From: an uncultured Prevotellaceae bacterium | GTDB taxonomy: Bacteria > Bacteroidota > Bacteroidia > Bacteroidales > Bacteroidaceae | DNA length: 40,997 nucleotides | Direction: 5' to 3' | NCBI GenBank assembly: GCA_902776935.1 | Contig: CACYRS010000038.1 | Span: 1-40,997, forward strand | In this document: in pieces, positions 24,982-33,881 of the stretch | Layout of the letters: every line of letters starts with the position of its first letter | Position numbering within the stretch: position 1 is the first letter of the stretch | Made by a program: the position numbers and the translations under genes | Notes under the pieces: generated by a model | What the model was told of the DNA's origin: nothing | Databases searched by the model: none | The model's input: the letters and a program-made list of their open reading frames with translations, nothing else

Positions 24982-26100
24982 TTATTTTTCGTCTTTCAGA
25001 GGATTCCATCCCTGCGCTTTCAACTCAAACTCCTGATTATCACGGGTTACCAGCACTTTTCCGAACTTTTCGTCAGTAATATGGCCGATAAGCTTAATTC
25101 CATCGATTTGCTCAATTTTCTCATGATCACCGATAGGAACAGTGAACAGCAGTTCATAGTCTTCCCCACCATTGAGGGCACAAGTTGTGACATTTATATT
25201 CATTTCTTCTGCCATCACGGCTGTCTGGTAGTCGATAGGGATATTCTTCTCGTAAACCCTACAACCCACACCTGACTGTTTACATATATGCATAAGTTCA
25301 GAACTCAAGCCGTCGCTGATATCCATCATCGCAGTAGGTTTAATACCAGCCTCACGCAGTTTCTTTACGATATCTCCACGTGCCTCTGTCTGCAACTGTC
25401 GCTGAAGAAGATATTCCTTACCACTGAAATCCGGTTGGAAATCCTTTAGCTTTAAACTTTGATCTTTGAACTTTGAACTTTTTAATTCGTATGTGCCATC
25501 GCGTTTAGACGCTTCTATTTCCTTATTCAGATCGTCCAACTGTCCATAATAGACGGCCTTCTCACGCTCTAACAGCTGGAGTCCCATATAAGCAGCTCCA
25601 AGATCTCCGCTGACACAGATAAGGTCAGTATCCTTGGCACCATTGCGATAGACGATATCCTCTTTCTTTGCCTCACCTATACATGTTATGCTGATAGCAA
25701 GACCTGTATAGCTGGATGTCGTGTCTCCCCCAACGATATCCACATTCCACTTCTCGCACGCAAGTTTTATTCCCTCATAGAGTTCCTCAACGTCCTCCAC
25801 TGTAAAACGCTTACTCAAGGCGAGAGATACAGTTATCTGTCTCGGAGTGCCATTCATGGCAAACACGTCACTGATATTCACCATAGCAGACTTGTATCCC
25901 AGATGTCTGAGGTCGATGTAAGTAAGGTCAAAGTGTACCCCTTCCATCAACAGATCTGTCGTCACCAGCACTTCCTTATCAGGATAACTTAGTACGGCGC
26001 AGTCATCCCCCACGCCGTACTTCGTTGATTCGTTTTTCTTATCAATATCTTTTGTAAGCCTGTCTATCAGGCCAAATTCACCAATATTAGATATTTCCAT
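24982..26100 (-). CDS. thiL: Thiamine-monophosphate kinase with repeat-derived insertion
   Basis: 372 residues. The N-terminus IGEFGLIDRL, GVGDDCAVL, TTDLLMEGVHFD, VNISDVFAMNG and IVGGDTTSS are ThiL metal and nucleotide sites; MMDISDGLSSEL and LNGGEDYELLFTV complete the family pattern. It makes thiamine diphosphate from the monophosphate. About 30 residues around 195-225 (ending SSKFKDQSLKLKDF) are extra compared with what I remember of Bacteroides ThiL. The DNA for part of them is a heptamer repeat (25444-25478). It lies 10 bases after punA. Confidence 0.93.
   Translation of the reverse strand: MEISNIGEFGLIDRLTKDIDKKNESTKYGVGDDCAVLSYPDKEVLVTTDLLMEGVHFDLTYIDLRHLGYKSAMVNISDVFAMNGTPRQITVSLALSKRFTVEDVEELYEGIKLACEKWNVDIVGGDTTSSYTGLAISITCIGEAKKEDIVYRNGAKDTDLICVSGDLGAAYMGLQLLEREKAVYYGQLDDLNKEIEASKRDGTYELKSSKFKDQSLKLKDFQPDFSGKEYLLQRQLQTEARGDIVKKLREAGIKPTAMMDISDGLSSELMHICKQSGVGCRVYEKNIPIDYQTAVMAEEMNINVTTCALNGGEDYELLFTVPIGDHEKIEQIDGIKLIGHITDEKFGKVLVTRDNQEFELKAQGWNPLKDEK
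25444..25478. repeat. Heptamer repeat inside thiL
   Basis: Plus-strand 7-base units CTTTAGC, TTTAAAC, TTTGATC, TTTGAAC, TTTGAAC. Five units stay in frame, because 35 bases of repeat sit inside an insertion whose total length keeps the reading frame. Confidence 0.8.
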
Positions 26101-26110
26101 TCAATCGTCG

Positions 26111-26923
26111 TTAATTACTTCTCTTTATCATTTCACGCATGAGTTCTGTCATTACAGGCTGTGCCTTATTGGCAGCTTCCTGAACTTCCTCATGGCTCAC
26201 CTCTACAGGTATGTCAAAGCCACCCAGGTCAGTAACGATGCTCACACCAAAGCAGCGGATGCCACAATGGTTGGCAACAATAACTTCCGGAACAGTACTC
26301 ATACCTACAGTATCACCACCTAATGTACGATACATACGATATTCGGCAGGAGTCTCGAAGGTTGGTCCCTGAGTGCCCAGATATACGCCATATACAAGAC
26401 GTATATTCTTCTCCTTAGCAATCTGGCTGGCGAGATTTACCAACTCATGATCATAAGCCTCATGCATGTCCGGGAATCGCGGACCTGTCGGGAAGTTCTT
26501 TCCACGCAGTGGATGCTCCGGGAAGAAGTTGATATGGTCTGTGATAACCATGATATCTCCAATCTTAAATGCCGGATTCATACCGCCAGCAGCATTCGAC
26601 ACAAAGAGAGTCTTGATACCCAACTCGTACATTACTCTTACGGGGAATGTTACATCTTTCATTGAGTAGCCCTCGTAGTAATGGAATCGTCCCTGCATTG
26701 CAAGGATATCCACACCTCCGAGTTTTCCGAAGATCAGCTTTCCGCTATGACCTTCAACTGTTGACACTGGGAAATTTGGAATCTCCTCATAAGGGAACTC
26801 AGTCTTGTCCGTTATTTCTGAAGCTAATTGTCCGAGGCCTGTCCCCAGCACAATCGCAGTCTTTGGACTTGTGGTCATCCTTTCCTTTAACCAGGATGCT
26901 GTTTCTTGAATTTTTGTGTACAT
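26111..26923 (-). CDS. Purine-nucleoside phosphorylase (trimeric type)
   Basis: 270 residues. Motifs are VLGTGLG (phosphate), VEGHSGKLIFG, MQGRFHYYEGY, FVSNAAGGMNP, GPTFETPAE and VGMSTVPE, which build the phosphate and purine sites of the PNP-I trimeric family. It splits inosine and guanosine with phosphate. The first 42 codons overlap the lpxK 3' end in another frame. MYTKIQETASWLKERM matches the family N-terminus, so the overlap appears genuine. Confidence 0.95.
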   Translation of the reverse strand: MYTKIQETASWLKERMTTSPKTAIVLGTGLGQLASEITDKTEFPYEEIPNFPVSTVEGHSGKLIFGKLGGVDILAMQGRFHYYEGYSMKDVTFPVRVMYELGIKTLFVSNAAGGMNPAFKIGDIMVITDHINFFPEHPLRGKNFPTGPRFPDMHEAYDHELVNLASQIAKEKNIRLVYGVYLGTQGPTFETPAEYRMYRTLGGDTVGMSTVPEVIVANHCGIRCFGVSIVTDLGGFDIPVEVSHEEVQEAANKAQPVMTELMREMIKRSN

Positions 26924-27992
26924 AACCTATGATTTTTTCGTTAAACGGTTTTTCTCCTTCTAACATAAAACTTACCTTTACAGGCAATACATACAAACTC
27001 TTCCTTACCTCATCACTCAAGCCTTCAATATTCTGAAGTCTTGCAGCATCTTTCTCTGTAGTGATGATCACCTTAGGCGACTGCAAAGAAACAAACTCCT
27101 CATTGATAAGCCGGACATCCTTCTTCCTGAAGTTATGATGATCGCTAAAACTGAGTGGACGGATACTCTCTGCATAGGGGTCTATATCCACAATCATCTG
27201 TGATGGCGATGCTATGCCAGTAAGCAGAAGTACATTCTTTCCCTTAAGGCTATCTAGTGAGGAAACAGTATTTTCCGTTTCTATCGGATAGAGAGGCATG
27301 AGATAATCGTATTCCAGAGTAGTGAAATACAGCTGCTGATACGGATAGAGGTTCATCTGCTTTGTCAGCACACGGAACTCCATCGGTGTAAGAGTCTTCG
27401 GACATTTTGTAACTATGACGATATCTGCCCTATCCTTTCCACTTACAGGTTCACGAAGTCTTCCGGCAGGAAGCAACTTATCATATATCACCAGTCGGTG
27501 ATAATCAATAAGAAGGATATTCAATCCTGGCTTCACATATCGGTGCTGGAAGGCATCATCAAGCAAGATGACATCAACGGGTTTTCCCGTATAATCGCCA
27601 CTGATAAGATTTTGAATACCCCGGGTTCGTTTATTATCTACCGCCACATCAATATCCTTGAACTTTTGTTTCATCTGATACGGCTCGTCGCCTATATCAG
27701 ACATCGGAGTATTATTGGCAGCCAACAAGAACCCCTTACTTTTTCTCTTATATCCTCTGCTCAACACAGCCACATGTTGCTGATTCTTTAGCAGCCTGAC
27801 GAGATACTCCACATGAGGTGTCTTTCCTGTTCCTCCAACGGTAATGTTGCCTACAGATATCACGGGGGTATCAAAAGACCGGCTCTTCAAGACTTTCATC
27901 TCAAAGAGAAGATTCCTGAATCCGACCCCTAAGCCGTAAAGCCAGCTCAAGGGAAGCAGTTTTCTATCGATCCTTATAAAGTCGCCCTCCAC
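26799..27992 (-). CDS. lpxK: Tetraacyldisaccharide 4'-kinase
   Basis: 397 residues. The P-loop SVGNITVGGTGKTP (about 46-59) and DDAFQHRYVKPGLNILLID are diagnostic; FSDHHNFRKKD and VIITTEKDAARL follow in the usual order. It phosphorylates the lipid A disaccharide at the 4' position, at the cytoplasmic face of the inner membrane. The last ~42 codons (after NSRNSILVKG, a Lys/Asp-rich tail) overlap punA out of frame by 125 bases. It lies 12 bases after sppA. Confidence 0.95.
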   Translation of the reverse strand: MEGDFIRIDRKLLPLSWLYGLGVGFRNLLFEMKVLKSRSFDTPVISVGNITVGGTGKTPHVEYLVRLLKNQQHVAVLSRGYKRKSKGFLLAANNTPMSDIGDEPYQMKQKFKDIDVAVDNKRTRGIQNLISGDYTGKPVDVILLDDAFQHRYVKPGLNILLIDYHRLVIYDKLLPAGRLREPVSGKDRADIVIVTKCPKTLTPMEFRVLTKQMNLYPYQQLYFTTLEYDYLMPLYPIETENTVSSLDSLKGKNVLLLTGIASPSQMIVDIDPYAESIRPLSFSDHHNFRKKDVRLINEEFVSLQSPKVIITTEKDAARLQNIEGLSDEVRKSLYVLPVKVSFMLEGEKPFNEKIIGYVHKNSRNSILVKGKDDHKSKDCDCAGDRPRTISFRNNGQD

Positions 27993-28004
27993 AACTATAA
28001 GTTT

Positions 28005-29813
28005 TTACTTCACTCTGATATCTTCGAGCATACGTGCCTGGATACGATTGCCGTCTTTTACTGTCTGACGGATTTCCATCAAAGGCTCATACATCTCACC
28101 TAACAGAGTCTTCAACTCTTCCTGAATCTTGCCGTCAAGATATGTACCTTTTTTCTCATTGGGGAACAGCTGATCCATCCAACCACCCTTTCCAGGATAT
28201 GTCTCTGTGTGATATTCGCTGAGTTTAGCAAGTTCTGCTGCCTTCTTTACAGCATCATCCAGACTACCTAGTTTATCCACGAGTTTGATCTTCACAGCAT
28301 CGGTAGCAAGCCAAACACGTCCCTGACCAATAGAGTCTACCTGAGCAGGCTTAATGCCACGACCCTCTGACACAATACTGAGGAAGTTCTGATAACCGCG
28401 GTTTATTGACGTCTGCAGGAAGTTCATCTCTGCACTATTATCCTTGCCAAGCACCAGGTTGGTCTCGTAGTCAGAATACTTATTCGTTGTCACACCATCG
28501 AAGGTTATGCCAAGCTTATCCTGAACCAGTCCGCTGAAATTCGGAACGAGTCCGAATATTCCTATACTACCAGTTATTGTCATTGGTTCTGCAAAGATGT
28601 AGTTTGCTGGTGAACTGATCCAGTAACCACCTGATGCAGCTGCACCACCCATAGATACCACTACAGGTTTCTTTGCCATCACCAATTTTATTGCATGACG
28701 GATCTGCTCGGATGCATAGGCACTGCCACCACCTGAGTTAACGCGGAATACGACAGCTTTGACATCCTCATCCTCTGCCAGCTTTCGCAGATCTTCAGCG
28801 GTGGTCTTACCAACGATGTTATGTCCACCCCCGGAAAGAAGATCCATTGTATTGTTGTCTACAATACTTCCGTAAGCATAGTAAACGGCAATCTTCTCGC
28901 CCTCATCCTTCTTCTTCGACTTCACGTTGAGCATGTCTGAAAGAGTCAGCTGATTGATATCGTCATCCTTTTCTATCTTCAGGCGCTTCTGTATCTCAGC
29001 CTTTATCTCCTCTGGGAACATAAGCTTATCAACCAGTCTTGCCTTCACATAGTCCTTGGCATCAGCAAAAGCAATGATACTGTCGTTTACCAACTGGTTA
29101 AGGGCCTCAGGACTCACCTTTCGTCCTTCACCAATCTCCTTCAGCCAGTATTTCCAGATACCATCATACATAACCTGACGCTGTTCACGATCGTACTCAC
29201 TCATGTCAGTACGGGTATTGCTCTCAACATAGCTCTTGTATTTTCCTACCTTCGCAGCCTGGTACTTAATGCCGAGCTTATCATAAAGGCCCTTGTAATA
29301 CTCACTCTTGCCTCCAAGACCCTTGAGGTCGATCGAGCCTCCATCGTTAAGATAGATCTTATCAGCCACAGACGCAACATAGTAGGTTGCCTGCATATAC
29401 TGATCAGCATACGCCACAATCCATTTTCCGCTTTTCTTGAAGTCCTTCAGAGCATCACGCAGCTGCTGAGCTGTGGCCGGAGAGTCAAATGATGCCACAC
29501 CACCCTCAAGATATATACCTTTTACTTCCTCCTCGTCCTTTGCCTTGCGGATACCGGAGATAAGATCATCAAGCCCCATCGCACCCATATCACCTAAACC
29601 AAGCACTGCATCGATAGGAGAGCTCTCCTCTGCGCGCTCATTCACAGAACCATTGAGTTTGAGAACAAACACGGAGTTTTCCTTTACCTTCGTTGATGCC
29701 GAATCACTGGCAATCATACCTAATAAAGATATAACGAAAAAGAATCCCATCACTGTGATGAAGATGGCAATACCACAGATGGTAGCAAGGGTCATTTTAA
29801 AGAACTGCTTCAT
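28005..29813 (-). CDS. sppA: Signal peptide peptidase SppA, 67K type
   Basis: 602 residues. There is an N-terminal membrane anchor (about 10-34), then two tandem crotonase-like domains. The general-base Lys lies in AAKVGKYKSYVE of the first domain and the nucleophile Ser in GGAAASGGYWI of the second, preceded by FRVNSGGGSA. This is the E. coli-type double-length enzyme, which degrades cleaved signal peptides in the membrane. It is the first gene of the operon sppA-lpxK-punA-thiL, divergent from groES. Confidence 0.96.
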   Translation of the reverse strand: MKQFFKMTLATICGIAIFITVMGFFFVISLLGMIASDSASTKVKENSVFVLKLNGSVNERAEESSPIDAVLGLGDMGAMGLDDLISGIRKAKDEEEVKGIYLEGGVASFDSPATAQQLRDALKDFKKSGKWIVAYADQYMQATYYVASVADKIYLNDGGSIDLKGLGGKSEYYKGLYDKLGIKYQAAKVGKYKSYVESNTRTDMSEYDREQRQVMYDGIWKYWLKEIGEGRKVSPEALNQLVNDSIIAFADAKDYVKARLVDKLMFPEEIKAEIQKRLKIEKDDDINQLTLSDMLNVKSKKKDEGEKIAVYYAYGSIVDNNTMDLLSGGGHNIVGKTTAEDLRKLAEDEDVKAVVFRVNSGGGSAYASEQIRHAIKLVMAKKPVVVSMGGAAASGGYWISSPANYIFAEPMTITGSIGIFGLVPNFSGLVQDKLGITFDGVTTNKYSDYETNLVLGKDNSAEMNFLQTSINRGYQNFLSIVSEGRGIKPAQVDSIGQGRVWLATDAVKIKLVDKLGSLDDAVKKAAELAKLSEYHTETYPGKGGWMDQLFPNEKKGTYLDGKIQEELKTLLGEMYEPLMEIRQTVKDGNRIQARMLEDIRVK

Positions 29814-29844
29814 AAAGTTTCTTAATTGGTTACGTAACTGATTG

Positions 29845-29876
29845 CAAAATTAATAACTTTTTCTGATATATGCAAA
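29845..29876 (-). promoter_or_regulatory. sppA operon promoter
   Basis: On the minus strand TTTG (29876-29873), a 20-base spacer and TAATTTTG (29852-29845). The leader to the start at 29813 is about 25 bases. Confidence 0.8.
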
Positions 29877-29899
29877 TTTATGCACATTATTTAACTTAC

Positions 29900-29912
29900 T
29901 GACAATTTGTCA
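29900..29912. promoter_or_regulatory. Perfect palindrome upstream of groESL
   Basis: TGACAATTTGTCA is a 13-base perfect inverted repeat (TGACAA/TTGTCA around a central T). It lies 12 bases upstream of the sigma-54-like site and 23 bases from the sppA -33 box. It looks like an operator or activator site. CIRCE (the HrcA site) has a different sequence and is not seen. Confidence 0.6.
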
Positions 29913-29924
29913 CAACCGCCAATA

Positions 29925-29941
29925 CTGGCACGCTTTTGGCT
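29925..29941 (+). promoter_or_regulatory. Sigma-54-like (-24/-12) promoter for groESL
   Basis: CTGGCACGCTTTTGGCT matches the RpoN consensus YTGGCACGrNNNTTGCW at the whole -24 block and four of five -12 positions, with the invariant GG and GC correctly spaced. The predicted start is near 29952, leaving a leader of about 69 bases. No TAnnTTTG box is seen between here and groES. Confidence 0.65.
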
Positions 29942-30020
29942 GAGGAACTTGCGGAGATAGTCGTTTCCGGCTCTCCTATATATATAATAAGGTATAAACA
30001 TTAAAATAAAAACAGTAATT

Positions 30021-30290
30021 ATGAACATCAAACCATTAGCAGACCGTGTGTTGGTATTGCCAGCACCTGCAGAAGAGAAGATCGGTGGCATTATTATTCC
30101 TGACACCGCAAAAGAGAAGCCCCTCCACGGAACAATCAAGGCCGTAGGCCAGGGAACAAAAGACGAGGCAATGATCCTGAAAGAGGGCGATGAAGTGCTC
30201 TATGGTAAGTACTCTGGCACAGAGCTCGAGTTCGAGGGTGTTAAGTATCTGATGATGCGTCAGAGCGACGTACTCGCAGTAATTGAAAAG

Positions 30291-30293
<3 letters not shown>
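30021..30293 (+). CDS. groES: Co-chaperonin GroES
   Basis: 90 residues, standard length. [33 protein letters not shown] contains the mobile loop that binds Gro[36 protein letters not shown] is the C-terminal barrel. It caps the GroEL ring during protein folding. It starts 80 bases after the sigma-54-like site and precedes groEL by 30 bases of A-rich repeat. Confidence 0.98.
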
Positions 30294-31955
<1,662 letters not shown>

Positions 31956-32013
31956 TCATCTGAGTACAGATTAAGTTAGGCAGAATGATATAATTTTGCT
32001 AAGTTAACATAAC

Positions 32014-32052
32014 AAAAAGAGGGGCGGAAGTCACAATCCGTCCCTCTTTTTT
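32014..32052 (+). terminator. Terminator after groEL
   Basis: A 15-bp stem (one G/T pair) pairs 32014-32028 with 32037-32051, 8-base loop, and ends in a T-tract (TTTTTT). Confidence 0.93.
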
Positions 32053-32092
32053 AGTATTTTTGACCGCACACAATATTTTTTCTTACCAAAGT

Positions 32093-32124
32093 CTTGGATA
32101 ATCATCAGGAACTCAGTACCTTTG
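32093..32124 (+). promoter_or_regulatory. Orphan promoter upstream of a non-coding stretch
   Basis: CTTG at 32093-32096, a 20-base spacer and TACCTTTG at 32117-32124 match the Bacteroidota pattern with one change in the -33 box. No convincing gene follows before the terminator at 32241. Confidence 0.6.
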
Positions 32125-32129
32125 CACCG

Positions 32130-32269
32130 TGGAAAGGATATTTAATCCATTTCGCAAGATGATATTGATTTTAAATAAATACAGATATTTTTTTGATTTG
32201 TTTTAGTAGATTAGTTTTTAAGTAGTTTGTTTTTTGAAGAACTGGTTGTCGGGAGACAATCAGTTTTTT
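32130..32269 (+). ncRNA. Candidate small RNA of about 140 bases
   Basis: The stretch is bounded by a good promoter and a strong intrinsic terminator. Its 5' part folds as GAAAGGAT/ATCC-A-TTTC (around 32132-32153). The only frame is a 25-codon GTG-started peptide (32129-32206) of low complexity, which I do not believe but cannot exclude. The family is not recognised. The middle is AT-rich and unstructured. Confidence 0.4.
32241..32269 (+). terminator. Terminator of the candidate small RNA
   Basis: ACTGGTTGTC (32241-32250) pairs with GACAATCAGT (32255-32264), one G/T pair, GGGA tetraloop (GNRA class), then TTTTTT. Confidence 0.9.
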
Positions 32270-32281
32270 ATTATCCGTTTG

Positions 32282-32313
32282 TTTGTAATTCTCAGAAATA
32301 TTATGTATCTTTG
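32282..32313 (+). promoter_or_regulatory. Promoter of the kinase-RapZ operon
   Basis: TTTG at 32282-32285, a 20-base spacer and TATCTTTG at 32306-32313. The ATG is at 32322, only 8 bases beyond the -7 box, so the transcript is nearly or fully leaderless, as at miaA. Confidence 0.88.
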
Positions 32314-32321
32314 CACACGTT

Positions 32322-33881
32322 ATGCAGAAACTATTAGAGCTATATAAGCAATGGCGTGGCCAAGAGCCAGCTAATGTCCAGCAACTTGCAGGTTCTGGCA
32401 GTAATCGTATATATATCCGTCTTACTGATACCGACGGAAAGTCTGTGATAGGCGTCATCGGCACAAGCCGTGACGAAGATCATGCGTTTATCTATCTCAC
32501 CGAGCACTTTACGCGCAGGAAACTGCCTGTGCCCAGGATTCTGGCCCAGAGCGATGATCAGCTGCGATACATACAGACAGACCTTGGCTCCACATCACTT
32601 TTCGATGCCATCCGAGGTGGTCGTGAGGCAGGAGGCAGATATACCCTGAAAGAACAGGAGCTGCTGAAACGTACTATACGTGAACTGCCTAACATCCAAA
32701 TAAGAGGAGCCCGTGAACTGGACTTCTCAAATTGCTATCCTCAGGCAGAGTTTGATGGCGACTCAGTACTTTTCGACCTCAACTACTTCAAGTACTGCTT
32801 CCTCAAGGCTACCGAGATCGACTTCCATGAACTGAAGCTCGAAGCCGATTTCCGACTCTTTGCCAAAGACCTGACAACCGACCCAGACCCCTCGGTACAA
32901 AATGTAGATAGTTTCCTTTATCGCGACTTCCAGGCCCGTAATGTGATGCTCGACCACGATGGCAATCCTTTCTTCATCGACTATCAGGGCGGTCGTAAGG
33001 GACCGTATTACTATGACCTGGCCTCATTCCTCTGGCAGGCATCAGCGAAATACCCATATAAACTCCGCCGTGAACTGGTATATGAATACTACAATTCATT
33101 GAAGAACTACACCGAGGTGCCACCGGTGCGACATTTTGTCAACCGCCTGTCGCTATTCGTGCTTTTCCGCACCCTCCAGGTACTCGGTGCATACGGATTC
33201 CGCGGATACTTCGAACAGAAGAAACACTTCCTCGAAAGTATTCCACCTGCAATCCAGAACCTTCGTGAGTTGCTCGCTTCCTCATCCACATTCCACTATC
33301 CGTATCTTATGGAAGTGCTGAAACTCATTACGGAACTACCACAGTATCAGCAGATAAGGACTGTTGCCAGTCGTGCCGACGGTTATAAGATTACCGACAA
33401 GAATCCTTACAACCCACATCCTCAGGATGGTCCTGCCACATTCTCCAAATACGACGCTCAGGGACCGTTAGTAGTCAAGGTATTCAGTTTCTCATATACC
33501 AAGGGGATTCCAGAAGATGAGTCAGGCAATGGCGGAGGATATGTATTCGACTGCCGTAGTACCCATAACCCAGGCCGTTATGAGCCGTATAAGAAACTCA
33601 CAGGTCTTGATGATCCGGTAATCCGTTTCCTTGAGGACGACGGTGAGATCCTAACCTTCCTCGACAGTGTCTACAAACTTGCCGACAATCACGTACGCCG
33701 ATATATCCAGCGGGGATTCACATCACTTATGTTCTGTTTCGGATGTACCGGTGGTCAGCATCGCAGCGTATATTCTGCCCAGCATCTGGCAGAACACATC
33801 CACGACAAGTTCGGTGTAGAGGTACGCATCTGTCATCGTGAACAGAAAATCAATCAAATACTAAAAGCAAACAATCAATGA
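32322..33881 (+). CDS. AmgK-like sugar kinase fused to a RapZ C-terminal domain
   Basis: 519 residues in two domains. Residues 1-330 are an APH/choline-kinase-type phosphotransferase: SGSNRIYIRL (nucleotide loop), FLYRDFQARNVML (catalytic Asp202, Asn207) and FIDYQGGRKGPYYYDLASFL (metal Asp220). The pattern fits AmgK, the anomeric MurNAc/GlcNAc kinase. Residues about 372-515 match the RapZ C-terminal domain: VFSFSYTKGIP, FDCRSTHNPGR, FGCTGGQHRSVYSAQHLAEHI. The RapZ N-terminal P-loop domain is absent. In E. coli this C-terminal part binds RNA and senses glucosamine-6-phosphate. The fusion therefore may couple sugar phosphorylation to amino-sugar sensing or RNA control (inference). The MINPP gene overlaps its stop codon. 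Confidence 0.85.
   Translation: MQKLLELYKQWRGQEPANVQQLAGSGSNRIYIRLTDTDGKSVIGVIGTSRDEDHAFIYLTEHFTRRKLPVPRILAQSDDQLRYIQTDLGSTSLFDAIRGGREAGGRYTLKEQELLKRTIRELPNIQIRGARELDFSNCYPQAEFDGDSVLFDLNYFKYCFLKATEIDFHELKLEADFRLFAKDLTTDPDPSVQNVDSFLYRDFQARNVMLDHDGNPFFIDYQGGRKGPYYYDLASFLWQASAKYPYKLRRELVYEYYNSLKNYTEVPPVRHFVNRLSLFVLFRTLQVLGAYGFRGYFEQKKHFLESIPPAIQNLRELLASSSTFHYPYLMEVLKLITELPQYQQIRTVASRADGYKITDKNPYNPHPQDGPATFSKYDAQGPLVVKVFSFSYTKGIPEDESGNGGGYVFDCRSTHNPGRYEPYKKLTGLDDPVIRFLEDDGEILTFLDSVYKLADNHVRRYIQRGFTSLMFCFGCTGGQHRSVYSAQHLAEHIHDKFGVEVRICHREQKINQILKANNQ

Noticed and set aside
29891-30139. 82-codon minus-strand frame over groES and its control region
   Set aside because: Overlaps the sigma-54-like site and the groES gene; composition is that of a shadow frame.
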